Source: Cucumis sativus | Taxonomy: Eukaryota > Streptophyta > Magnoliopsida > Cucurbitales > Cucurbitaceae | Length of the DNA stretch: 64,000 bases | Reading direction: 5' to 3' | Assembly: GCF_000004075.3 (NCBI RefSeq) | Contig: NC_026658.2 | Span: 13,752,075 to 13,816,074 of the forward strand | Part shown: positions 1-14,284 of the stretch, piece after piece | Position numbering within the stretch: position 1 is the stretch's first letter | How the letters are laid out: every line of letters starts with the position of its first letter | The notes under the pieces: model-generated | The model's input: only the letters and a program-made list of their open reading frames with translations | The model's database searches: none | Told to the model about the DNA's origin: nothing | Translations under genes and position numbers: made by a program

Positions 1-1494
1 ACTTACTATAAGTAGTTGAAGTGTAAACTACAATTCACCTAAGAAATTACTTAGTCAAAAGAGATGAGTTCCTTTACTTAGTTTTCAATGGGGAGTAATT
101 AATTGTATGATAGATCATGACTAGAAAAATAATAATATTAATTAAACACCTTCCCCAAACTTTCACAACCTAGAGTTAGGTTAACTTTCAATTCATAAAA
201 TCCAACCCTATCCTAATCATTCAATTCCTTTCGAGAATCAAATTATTACAAAAAAAAATGAAATGGAATGTAACATAATTCAAAATTCACGTTTGAATTA
301 AACGTCTTGATCAGTCTAAATTGTAATATTAAATTCATTATGTTTAGGTTAATCTTCACCTAAATCATAATCATATTCTTGTTTTCACCAAAATTCGACA
401 CCCATTCTAAAATAAGAAATTAAATGAATAGATTTTGAAAACTAAACAAATTTACACCTACTCTTCCCTTTTTTTTCTTCCTTGATGGCCAAGTTTCCTC
501 TTTATCTTTTTTTCTTTCCCATTTTGGGATAAAATAATATTATCTATCTTTTAAAAGTTATTTATGTCAACTTTTTTTTTTCTATACATATACACATACA
601 CACGTGTGAGCCATACGTGTCCCTTTTATGTAGTGAAAATAAATGAAGTTGTGAAATTGATAAAATAGATTGGAGAAATATATATCAATTTATTTTCAAG
701 TGTGCTAACTTCTACGTTGAATCTAAATCCAAAACCACTAATTTGTTTATTTATTTTCACATACATACGTTGCAATATTAGAGTTGAATTGGATATGTTT
801 TATTATTATTATTTTAATTTGAAAAAAGATATGGTTAATTAATTATTAATTATTAACAATATCTATCTATTTCACATCTATTTTATATCATATTGGTCAA
901 ATGATGTATTTTAATAATTTTTTTTTAAAAAATAGAAGCTTTGGAAATAATGCTTTTTCTTTGAAAATATGAATGGCATTTAAAATTTAAAATTAGATAA
1001 GAAAATGCAAATGCCTAGTTATGGAAGTATAGAATATCTCTTTTGAGAAAAGAAAAGAAAATTACAATAATGTATTTTAAATCAAACAAAAGTTAAAATG
1101 TTTATGATGAAAATTACTAGTTAAAGGGTAAGAACCATAGTTTTGTTTCTTCTCCAATAATTACTTTTATCTTTAGATGCAACGTGTCAATGAGTCATTG
1201 GAGAAAAATCAATTTTGATCTCAAATTTGTACTTATCAAACCTTTCAATTTTATTAAATTTAGACTAATGTTGTAATTTTTACTTTAAACTTTAACAATC
1301 CATGAAATGGAGAAGTGAAACTTTGACTCGACCTTACTATATGTATATTAACCCTAACCTATTTATATGATGTGAAACTAATAATTTCTCTACGGAAAAA
1401 CAAGTTTAAAGCTATTTATTTATGTAGACCAATCTTTTCTTTTTAGTAAAATTATTGATTTTATGAAAAATTATATTGTTCCTTTTTTTTCTCT

Positions 1495-1498
<4 letters not shown>

Positions 1499-1529
<31 letters not shown>
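1499..1529. repeat. (AT)15 microsatellite
   Basis: An uninterrupted AT dinucleotide run of about 31 bases, directly read. Confidence 0.95.
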
Positions 1530-1535
<6 letters not shown>

Positions 1536-1559
1536 GTTGAATTAGCTTAAATTAAAAGG

Positions 1560-1807
1560 ACATTTTTTTAAAATAGAAAAATAAATTAAAATATCTACAA
1601 GTTATAGCAAAATAATTTTAGATTATATCAATGATAGTCTTCTATCGCTATAACGTATGCATGACTATCACATATAGAATTTGAAAATTCTCTATTAAAA
1701 TATTTACAAGCTATAACAAAATTTTAGTTTCTATAGACTATTAATATTTATTATCAATAGAATCTGTTTTTTTTAAAATTTATTATTTTTGACCATTTTT
1801 TAAAAAG
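1560..1807. repeat. MITE-like palindromic repeat, copy 1
   Basis: AT-rich block containing 'ttatagcaaaat' and 'ctataacaaaatttt', followed by 'tctatcgctataac', 'tatcaatagaatctg' and a 'ttattatttttgacc' right side. The same words recur, partly in inverted order, near 19.6, 48.8 and 57.1 kb. The imperfect palindrome and dispersed copies suggest a small non-autonomous DNA element. The boundaries are approximate. Confidence 0.5.
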
Positions 1808-2782
1808 TAAATCAATTAGGTTAAAATTACAACACTTATACAAGAAAATCGGCCTATTATTCTATTTTGTTAGTGTAAAATAAAAGTACAAAATAATTTG
1901 AACTACATCTCCGTTGGTCCTCAACATATATAAATACCGATCAAGATAATTCATTTTTCATAAATGTATATTGAATCATATATTTCAATACACTAGCTTC
2001 CTCGAATATTCGTTGTCCGTTTTTGTTAGTAAAACAACAAATTAGAGGTTTGTCCAAAGAAAATTATATATTTTTTTGGGTCCATACTCAAGTGATTAAA
2101 TGACAAAAAGAACAAAAGGATAACAAACTTAGATATTTTCCACCCAATTAAATTTTCTACTGCCCATTTTAAAAAAATATTACTTAACTCCCAATTAATT
2201 ACATATCACCAAGTTAGTTAATTAGTTAGAGGAAAACATAATGATTATTAACATTAACATTTTTGGTAATCACTAAATAATCTCCAATTTCATCAGTTGT
2301 TAGTTGTAACACAACTGAATAAATGTAGCTTTCAATAAATCAAACTTTACTTGGCTATTACCGAATCCACCTCTTTATTTTCTCCTCATCTCATCCAAAA
2401 GTAGATGTCTACTCTCATGTGGGTCATCCTAAGTTGGAAATTCTTAATTATATTTGGACACTCAACCCATCAATCATTTATTGTAGCGCAGGAAGAAATT
2501 CAGGGATGCACCAAATAAGTAGACAAATAATAAAAGGCTACTTGTACGATGCCATACTTTCTCTCCCTGTTCACACTATTAAGAATTAGATATTTTGATT
2601 ACATTATGGAGAGAAGTTGAGGAGTGTAAGATCAGTGAGATTAATTAAGAAGACATGAAGAGTCGATGATGAGAAAGTAATGAGAATGAGTTGAGTGAGG
2701 TGATGTAGTGGAGCTAATTTATTATAGAAAGGAGATGGAAGTGGAAGAGAGAAACAAACAAACGTAAGAGGGAAGACAAAAT

Positions 2783-3944
2783 TTACATAACATCATGCCC
2801 TGTTTCACTTCCCAAGTCATTAACCCTCCTGCAGTTTCTTCTAATTTCCCCTTGGCTTCCAGTTAATGGTTTAATGTTCCCCATCTTAATCATCGACAAC
2901 CGAAATTGTCTAAAGAAAGTTTCTTGTTTCAACGCCATAAGTCTAACAATTTCAACTGTTTTAGCCCCTTGCGTTGAATGCAGAACTTGGTCACTCTGTA
3001 ACAGCCCTTTATTGGCTCGAAGATTGGTGAAGTAATTCTTATCAAATTTATCAGGTGTTGTTGGATCGAAATTCACTCGTGTGTCTTGGCTTGTACAAGC
3101 GCTTAGAAGTTCTTGCCTGTAAGTTGGATCCAGCGTTGGATCTGGTTGCCCACTGCCACTGAAGTTGGACAAACGACCACTGAAGAACACGCATCTGGAC
3201 CGACCAAACGTATGTGCCCCTGATAGAGCAACAAGGTCGGTTTCATTTAAACCAACGTCTGCAAATTTTTTTACGAGTGGGTCAAGATTTTCGAAGGGGC
3301 TTGGGAGGTTATCAGCCCCTGTTTTATTGGCTGTTCTGCTATCTCTTCTGCCGTATAGAACTCTCCAACTGGGTCCTCCTTGCTGATTCACCAAACACAG
3401 AAAAGAAAATCCCAAATATTAGTATACTTTTTTTTTATTGTTGATTTTGAAGATTGAAATGGGGGGGAACTGATGATTACCACGTCGACAGAGTCCTTAG
3501 AGGCTTGAGCTAGGATGTCGGCACAGGAGACAACGCCAGGGCATTCTATCTCGACGGCAGCTTTGATAGCGTCGATAATCTCGATTCCTTGGATTCCTAA
3601 GTTTCCAAGTCCGTTGAGCTCGGTCTCGAAGCCAGGAGGATCCTCTAGCAAAACAGACCCATCGCAGCCCTACAAAATGAACCCCATTGTAAAAACATAT
3701 GGAATAGGAAAGGGAAGTAAATGAAGTAAGGAAGAATAGTTACTTGGACGAAACAATCGTGGAAATGGAAGCGAATGAGTTTAGCACCAGCACGAATATC
3801 AGTTTCGATAGCTCTTTTGACTTCACGGCGGACAATGTTAGGGAGACGAGGGCAAGTTTGGTCGTAGAAATTCTCAGTGAGTTGGGCATAAGAGGTTACA
3901 AAGAAAACACAAAGAAACGAAAGGAAGAAACTGAAGGAACCCAT
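2783..3944 (-). CDS. Class III peroxidase PRX-A
   Basis: Secretory haem peroxidase (H2O2-dependent oxidation of phenolics, lignin/suberin precursors or auxin). Exons on the minus strand are 3944-3744, 3669-3481 and 3382-2783, with GT-AG introns in phase 0; the product is 329 aa, normal for the family. Residues 1-20 are a hydrophobic signal peptide and the mature protein would begin at Gln21. The distal site (Arg58, His62 in RFHFHDCF) and the proximal His187 in LSGAHTFG are present, as is the [11 protein letters not shown] block in exon 2. The start at 3944 was chosen because the hydrophobic signal begins there; an in-frame ATG exists eight codons upstream. Intron 3, usual in this family after Leu-Ser-Gly, is missing. 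After the last Cys (NCRRVN) an 11-residue tail ends in HDVM, which could be a vacuolar sorting extension (inference). It is the most downstream member of the array. Confidence 0.93.
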
Positions 3945-3980
3945 CTTGTTTGGTGATGAAACAACCACAAATGAAGCATC

Positions 3981-3988
3981 TTTTTATA
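3981..3988 (-). promoter_or_regulatory. TATA box of PRX-A
   Basis: TATAAAAA on the minus strand, 37 bases before the chosen ATG. A start about 30 bases downstream would leave a 5' UTR of only about ten bases, shorter than in the sister genes. Confidence 0.55.
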
Positions 3989-4680
3989 GGGATATTGAAT
4001 GAAGAATGGAAGAGGACTGATTCAAAACAGTGGATAGACGAAAGAGGATATTTTAGGGCAAGTGTCCATGATTCTTTTTAATTTAATTTAATTTCATAAT
4101 TAAAACTAATGATCACATTATGGAAGAATCATGTTTCATAATTTTGTTGATTAAAACTAGTCGGAACCAATCCGACCCGACCCAACCCAAATGCTTGAAT
4201 AAGGGTTATTAAGTTTGAAAACAGCTACTGAAAAGTAAGGTTTTTATTTGGCGTGTTTGGTAATATTTAGAATCTATTGAATGGAATATTGGAGTTGGAA
4301 ATAATTGGAAAAGGAGTTGGAAATAATAATGAGCAGCCTAAGAGAATCTTGGATTGAAGTATTGAAATGAAGTAGAAGATGCTTTTGAGTGGAGAAAGAA
4401 GGCAAAGTTTGAATACCATATTGGAGTTGCACATAATAATATTAATTAAGGAAATGGTAACTTAGTTGTGTGGTTGAATATGTTATTGAAGGAATTTATT
4501 TATGGTATTAGGGGAAAATGGTTCCCCACGTGAGAGACTCTGCCAATTCAAACTCTCTATAAAGTAAGTCATATTCAATTAGATCACGTCTCACTTTTTT
4601 TACTTTTTATCCTTTACAAAATCAACTTTCCATCCAAAAATTACCCTAACAAAATTTCATATTAGTTTTTATCAAGTCAC

Positions 4681-4786
4681 GTTAATAAAATCTAAAATTT
4701 TAAAACATATTATTTTGTTACTATTTTTGTTTAGTTAATAAAATCTAAAATTTTAAAACATATTATTTTGTTACTATTTTTGTTTA
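4681..4786. repeat. Perfect 53-bp tandem duplication
   Basis: The 53 bases at 4681-4733, beginning gttaataaaatctaaaattt, are repeated exactly at 4734-4786. Identity of both copies implies a very recent duplication, or an assembly or slippage artefact. Confidence 0.93.
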
Positions 4787-5876
4787 TTTTATAATATTAA
4801 TTGTAATTAATGGAATTTTACTATTTTTGATAGCTATTAAAATTGATCTTAAAATTGTGCATCATAAGTATTTTAGATCCCATTAATATTACTAATCATG
4901 AATATTTAGTAAAAAAACCAATAGTTAATATTATTAACCGTGAATTTTGAAGTGAATATTTAGTAAAAAATGGACATTACAAGACATCAAAACTCTAAAA
5001 ACCAAATTAAAACAACTTAAAACTGAATGATAAAATTGTTAGATTAAAATCAAACTAAAAACTTAGATGCCTATTTTATTTTTTAATTATTAAATTAATT
5101 TATGCATCCATCCTCATTTTTCTTTGCCTTTTTCACATTTGTTTTAGAACTCTAAAGAGATTAACTTTTTTTAGTGAAAAAAATAAACTTGGAGTAAACT
5201 TAAGAAAAACGGTTGTTCAAAAAATATCTTGAATTATTTAGTCGGCACTCTGTGAACAACCAACCAAGTTGTAGGTTTCTTCAAAGTTTAAAGACATGCA
5301 ATATATAACTAAATTCACTAATCGAATAACGTCATTTGTACCTAAAACAGTCTACCTAAGACAGTTGTACATTATTAGTTAAACAATGTATATATAGATC
5401 TATGCGTCGATCTCTCTACGGTACATTTCTTTATATTCTCTCAATTTTCATTAACCGTGTGGATATGGGATACAATGTTCACTTTGGAAAGGGGTCCTTA
5501 ATGATTTTAGATAAATTATTTCCTCTGATTTGATTGACTTTACATGGCAGCTCATAGAAGGGAAAGAGTGTCGGTAAAATCATCCAAAAAAGTCTACCAA
5601 AAGCTATGCCTTTTTTTCTTTTAACTTTGAGAATAATGTACCTAAACCACTCTTAAATTATCATCCACAGAAATTTTAAATCTCATTCAAACTTTAAAAC
5701 TTTTCAATTTTACAAAATGTGTTAGAGACATTAATAGGACTAATTGCAACAATTAATAAACTACAGGCATGATTAGTCAAATTAAAAAAGTTATGGATCA
5801 AACCCTGTAACTTAGGATAGTTTTGTCCAATAAAAATACTAAACAAGCTTGATCACTTGTTAGCTAGTTTGATAAT

Positions 5877-6357
5877 AAATAAATGCAAGGGGGGCTGCTT
5901 TGCAGTGGGAATTGAAGAGGAGTCCAATTGTAAAACTTTGAACTCTGACCACCAAAACTATTTACCTCAATATTGAATGACCTACTTTGTTTTTGTTCAA
6001 TAAAAAATTATTATTTATTAATTTCCATAAAAGGCTATTTTCAAAGTTATAGCCTTCTCTGAATTAAATAATAAATTTTAAAAATTATCTTAACGTGTCA
6101 ATATTCAATTAATTAATTATATACCCAACAATCTCATCTAAAATTTATAGATGTGTGTCATTAATGATACTCATGAGAAAAGGGGGGGCTTACTCGTCGC
6201 TTTCATAATGAATAAACGCAAGGGGTGGGATGCTTTGTGGTGGGTAAGATTATTGGGGATGGGGCGGCTGCTAATACTTAAAAACTTTGAACTTTCAACG
6301 CCAACCCATTTTACCTCATATATTAAATCTCCTCATCTCTTGTTTGTTGTTATTGTT
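5877..6357. repeat. Diverged direct duplication
   Basis: The block from 'aataaatgcaagggggg' (about 5877-6000) recurs as 'aataaacgcaaggggtgg' (about 6211-6357). Both are followed by a 'gctttg..gtggg' stretch, then 'aaaactttgaactt', 'tttacctca' and a TTGTT-rich end. The copies are clearly related but diverged by substitutions and indels. Neither copy has a recognisable coding frame. Confidence 0.6.
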
Positions 6358-6530
6358 TTAGTTTACAATTTTCTCTAATTTACTGTAAATATTTTAAATA
6401 ATGATATGCAGTAAAAGAGAATTCTATTATTTAGGTCAACGATATATATATCTTAACCGGTTGAACTAATACATCAACAAAGTAGTACAAGAGACAGCAA
6501 AAGTAGAAGGGATGAAGTGGGATAAAGTTA

Positions 6531-7957
<1,427 letters not shown>

Positions 7958-7959
7958 CA

Positions 7960-9060
7960 CACCCCATCACCTTTAATTTTTAGTATACCAAACAACTTGG
8001 GATTCAATTAAACAATACAATAATCCAACTCTATCCCACAATTAAAATATGACTTTTCTTTTTCTCTCTTTTTGAAATTTGGTACTGCCTTGGGTTGGTT
8101 TTATACCATTATTGCTTGTCTTCTTGTGTGTGTGTATATATATTTTCAATGACCATTCTAGTAAATTTGCCTCCTTGTACGATTTTCTTTTTCTATCTTA
8201 TTATGCACATGATGTATAGCAGTGTGCATGCATCAACGTACACATAGTTTAACGGGAAGATTATATTGTTTCTTTGTTTAATAAATGAAGTTGTTGGGGA
8301 TTCAACTTTTAAAATACCCAAATTTTTTGTGAAGAGATGGCTACTGGATTTTTTGTGAGATTCCATATTTTTATAATTTATTTTATGGAATTGATCATCA
8401 AATATAAAATTACAAGATTATTGTGTTGTTGTAATTTTGTGACTATTAATAATAAATCCATGAATTGTCAAAAATCTTAAATGACAAGATTGGTAGTTTA
8501 AAAGTTATATTTATTAGACATTTTGGAAATAGAAATAAAAAATCTCTTAAAAGTAGAAAAAATTATGAATTCCAATTTTGAGGGCTGTTGGTATCAAAAT
8601 TTCTAATTAAGTTCATTATTATATGGTTACTATCCATTTATAAGTTGAAGTTCTACTTAATTTTTTTAAAAAAATGTGAAACGTACTAAAAAGGTTTACT
8701 TTTAAAATTGAAGGACGATACATACTTATTGATTGATGAAGACTTCGAGAACTAAAAAAAATAGATTTTCTATTTTTTTTATATTTATATTATGTTTGTA
8801 ACGATAATTCTTCATGCCTAAAGCTAAACTTGTTGGGTAAGGTTGGAAAGAAGAGAAAGAGAAAAAGAAATTACTACACTATAATAAGAAAAGAAACGAG
8901 GTATATATTATGATAATTACAAGTTTTTTACCAAATGACATTGCTACAAAAAGGATAAAGATGTTTAGTTGAATTTAGAGTTTGTTTAAATTGATGGGAG
9001 AAAAAATGTTTTTCAATTTAATTCCCTTTTATTTAAATATTCTTTGTAAAAGTTAATTAA
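7960..9060. other. Intergenic, PRX-B upstream region
   Basis: AT-rich and without a coding signal. It ends at the abrupt breakpoint of the PRX-C pseudogene near 9060, where peroxidase homology starts in the middle of exon 2. Confidence 0.55.
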
Positions 9061-9535
9061 AATGCACTTTGATGTTGTCACGATGTCTAGGCCTTGGATT
9101 CCATTGTTGGGAGGTGCGTTCAATTCACTGTCGATAACACCAGGTACGTCTTCCAATAGCACATATCCATCACACTCCTACATAAATTGACCCAACATCC
9201 AACGTATAAGTCTTGCTTTATACTTTCGTATAGGAAGAAGTGAGAAGATGTTTGGCTAAACAAAAAAAAAAAAAAGTATTTTTAAGTAGTTAGAAAAAAT
9301 CAATTCAAATAGGTTTATGATGAGTACGTGCATTGGCAAAGCAGTCATGAAAGTGGAAACGAATGAACTTGGCAGCAGCTCGATCATCTGTTTGGAGAGC
9401 TTGATAGACTGTATTTAGAACAACAGCAGTCAGTTAAGGGCAAGTCGAGGCGTAGAATAAATTGTTAAGCTGAGCCAGAGAGGGAGCAAGCATCAAAGCT
9501 ACCACAACAAAGGCCGTAAGTTTAGAGGAAGCCAT
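9060..9535 (-). pseudogene. Truncated class III peroxidase PRX-C
   Basis: A partial copy of PRX-D. Exon 1 begins at 9535 (MASSKLTAF...LAQLNNLFYASTCP), but a stop codon TAA at 9436-9434 replaces the CAA codon found in PRX-D. The rest of exon 1 ([21 protein letters not shown]) is still readable beyond it. Exon 2 starts near 9179 with the GCDG-type block, with Tyr in place of Ser, runs through [25 protein letters not shown] and stops abruptly near 9060. The CADIL region and all of exon 3, including the proximal His, are missing. The promoter and upstream sequence as far as about 9830 match PRX-D upstream sequence, so this is a 5' partial segmental duplicate and not a processed copy. Confidence 0.9.
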
Positions 9536-9599
9536 TGCTAATGTTTTTGGGTTATTTGTGAGAGTAAGTTGTGGAGAAATGGAGAGGTGATGTTTGATT

Positions 9600-9607
9600 A
9601 ATTTATA
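9600..9607 (-). promoter_or_regulatory. TATA box relic of PRX-C
   Basis: TATAAATT on the minus strand, in the same context as the PRX-D TATA box at 13414-13421. Confidence 0.5.
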
Positions 9608-10084
9608 CACAGCAGCCATGAGTTTGGGGCACATATAGTCGATTGATTCAAGGTCATTAACATTAAATTATTAACAAAATTGAGTATGATTATTTTCAAC
9701 ACATCAGGGTTTTCGTTTGGTATTTGGGCTACCTATATACAATATAAGTGCAATCTTATCATTAAAATTAATTGTATTTCTTACTTCAATTTGCAGTACT
9801 AGTTAGTTTAATAGCTCAAGTTTTAAGTGCATAAGCATGTTGATAGATAATCAAAGATCTTGCCGATTATAAATCTTGTTATGATTTCCATTATCCAATT
9901 CCTACAAATTTCGATCACTTGATCAAAATATGATTGACTTTTTTGTTTACATAATTCACATTAATGAACACGTTTTATACTATAATGCATCACCTGCCAA
10001 AAGAACTATATGGTAATTCAATTTGCATTTTCTCTCCTTTAAGTTTAAAAGAAATCATATACCAAACAAAATATATGATTTAAA

Positions 10085-11170
10085 TATTTGTAAGAACGAG
10101 AGAGGAGACATTGGGAGGACAACTTTTTGGGCCCGTTTGCTCTTTCTACACAAGCCTATATATGATTTAAATACTGTCATTTGCACAAGCCAAGACTTTT
10201 TGCTCTTTCTATACTGTCCAAGATGGAACTATCAAAGATGCTTGGGAAGGCTACCATTTCGGACTGGGATATTTTTTCTAGAAGGCTGTTAAAAAGCTTG
10301 GAAAGGCAGCAATGGGATAGCCTGAAACAACCCTTTATCTCTCCAAATAACAATAGAGGTCCTTATCTCCCCAAGTGGAAGTTAAACTCTGACGGAAAAT
10401 TCACCATTGATTCGGTAAAAAAAGGCCTTGATCAATGTTGAACAAAGAGATGAAGCTAATATGAGGGCTGATATTTTCCGGAAGCTTTGAAAATCAAAAT
10501 ATCGAAAAAATGCAGATTCTTCCTCTTGTCCCTTTTACATAAATGCATAAATACAGCCAACATACTACAAAAAAAGATTTCGGCTCTTCAGCTCAACCCG
10601 AACTGGTGTGCCATGTGCTATAAGCATTCTGAAGAGATTGATCATATCTTTACCAGTTGCAAAACTACAAAGATATTTTAGAAAAAGCTTGAAATTAAGT
10701 TCTTATTGGCTGAAAAAATCAACATCTTAATGTTCAATCCGGATTGTGGCTGTGATGATATTTGTCTCATCAAGCAACGTAATCAGAAGAATGTCATTAA
10801 GTTCAATACTATATTGTGGCTGTGATTTGGTATGTTTGGTTGGAGAGAAATAACGGTGTTTTCAAGGACAAGAGCAAATGAACCATCACTCTTTGGGAAG
10901 ATATATGCTCTCTTTGGGGTTATTGGACTAGCAGGTTTTCTCTTTTGTCAAGTTACAATGCCTCTACTATTTCTAATCAACCTTGCTGCTTTCTAATTTG
11001 TTTGTATTGAACTTTTCTCTACCCCTCTGGTAACTTTTTTGAATTTTTTCCTTGGTTCTCACGTACATTTATTGATCTATTTTAATGAAACGGAAATGAT
11101 GACGGTGCTAAGGAGGTGTTCGGGTACACCTGTTGACCTAATGTAGCTTTAAAAAAAACAAAAAAACTTT
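10085..11170 (+). mobile_element. LINE remnant (reverse-transcriptase C-terminus)
   Basis: A plus-strand fossil of a non-LTR retrotransposon. A frame at about 10181-10441 reads LPKWKLNSDGKFTIDSVKKG, and one at 10487-10681 reads IKISKKCRFFLLSLLHKCINTA, then NPNWCAMCYKHSEEIDHIFT. The second matches the zinc-binding region (zf-RVT: C-X2-C, then H and C) at the end of plant L1-type polymerases. Later frames are interrupted by several stops. The 3' end (about 11040-11170) reads 'gtgctaaggaggtgttcggg' and finishes in an A-rich tail, as LINEs do. The 5' part, with endonuclease and most of the RT, is missing. The element is dead and 5'-truncated, inserted between PRX-C and PRX-D. Confidence 0.8.
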
Positions 11171-12006
11171 GGGTCCGTTTATGCTAGTGTTTCTATTTCC
11201 TGTTCCATATTTGTCTCGTTTCCAGTTTTTCATTCCTTGTTCTTTATTTTACAATAAAAAATAACATTATGTTTGATATAACTATTTTCCTTTTCTGTTT
11301 CTTGAAAAAATAAACAGAAACAAAAAATTGTTTGATAGTCATTTCTTGTTTCTTGTGTTGTTTTTTTCCAACATTTTAGTTTAAACATAATATAATTACG
11401 TAAAAAATAAAAAATATATATAGAACTTAATTATAATTTTAAAAAATAATTATAAAACATTAACATTAACAAATACATCTAAGTTAAGTAAAAAATTAAT
11501 AACTATAATACAATAATTTTTATTAATCATATGCTACTAAATTTTGATTTGAAATATTATTTCTTATTAAATTAATTTCTCTCTAGTAACGTTCATTCAA
11601 ATTAAACTCAATTATATTAGTAGGTAAACGTGTAGGATTTTGATTATCTTAGTCAACAAAATTTATATAACATAATATTCTAAATTTATATAATATAAAA
11701 TTCTAAATAATTTGAATGAAACTAAAAATAATAAATCTAAATTGGGAGGGATGGCCAAAAACTTCAACCTTTTTTAAAAAAATCAAACACCTCAATTTTA
11801 AAAAACACACTATTAACGAAAAGCAAGTGGAGATTAATTTGGATTTTGAATACGAATGTTCCCATAAATATTATAGTATTTTATCTTATTATTGTGTGAT
11901 ATGAGAGAAACAGAGCAACCAACCTCTGACTTTGTTGTTTTACATCACTACTTAATAATAAAAGAAAACTTCCAAACACCTAATCCATTGATTTAACAAG
12001 AACCAC

Positions 12007-12049
<43 letters not shown>

Positions 12050-12130
12050 GCTAATGAACTGGATTCAAACATGTAAACAAACACAACAACAAAGTTGAAG
12101 TTTATTTCTGTAAATTTAAGTTTAAATTAG
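11171..12130. other. Intergenic, downstream of PRX-D
   Basis: AT-rich; no gene seen. A compound microsatellite (AT)10(GTAT)n lies at 12007-12050, just past the PRX-D stop codon and possibly within its 3' UTR. Confidence 0.55.
12007..12050. repeat. Compound (AT)n(GTAT)n microsatellite
   Basis: About ten AT units pass into five to six GTAT units, directly read. Confidence 0.93.
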
Positions 12131-13421
<1,291 letters not shown>

Positions 13422-13429
13422 CAGCAGCC

Positions 13430-14210
13430 ATGAGCTTGGGCCACAAGTTGTCGATGGATTCAAGGTCATTAACAAAATTGAATATGAATAATTTGAATAC
13501 AACATTAGGGTTTTCGTTTGGTATTGGGTTACCTATATACATGTAATTGCAATCTTATCATTAAATTATTTGTATTTCTTTACTTCAATTTGCACTGCTT
13601 ACTAGTTAGTTTAATTGTTCAAATTTTGAATGTATAAATATGTTGAAAGAACAAGAAACAAAAATTATGGTTGGTAACTATTTCTTTAATCTTTTTGTTT
13701 ATCATTTTTTAGTTTAAATATAAAAAATAAAAAATTAAATAACATTAAGCCTCACCCAGGTGAGTAATAGAAACAAGGAACACAAAAACAAAAACGTTAT
13801 CGAACGAGTCTTAAAGTCCTTATAATGATCTTTACTAATTTCATAGCAACGTTTAAATACAACTTAAGCTGTATTTATCACATGTATTCCCCACTTCTCT
13901 ATCACACCAAAAAAAAAAAAAGAAAAACTTATTTTTAAAGAATAAAAATAATACGAAACAACATTTTATTGGATTATATTTAAATTGTACAAAGATAGAT
14001 GCATGTATACAAGGGAGTACTCAATTAAGTTTTAAATTTTATGATAATTCTTTAGTATAAAAATAAGTCACTGATTGAGATTGTAGATTAATATTTACGT
14101 GTGTTTTAGATATATATTATTTGAATTGAAATAGATGTTAAGAATATTATGAGAGTTGTGAAATACCTAATCGGAATATCTTAACTTGTCATTTTTCCAC
14201 AACAAAATAA

Positions 14211-14284
<74 letters not shown>

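Larger units (their letters stand above)
1..2780. other. AT-rich intergenic, downstream of PRX-A
   Basis: No coding region is recognisable on either strand. The stretch holds an (AT)15 microsatellite at 1499-1529 and a degenerate MITE-like block at about 1560-1807. The last few hundred bases, around 2480-2780, would carry the 3' UTR and polyadenylation region of the minus-strand peroxidase whose stop codon lies at 2783. Confidence 0.6.
4000..6530. other. Intergenic between PRX-A and PRX-B
   Basis: No gene is seen. It holds the PRX-A upstream region, a perfect 53-bp tandem duplication (4681-4786), and a diverged duplicated block (about 5877-6000 and 6211-6357) downstream of PRX-B. Confidence 0.6.
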
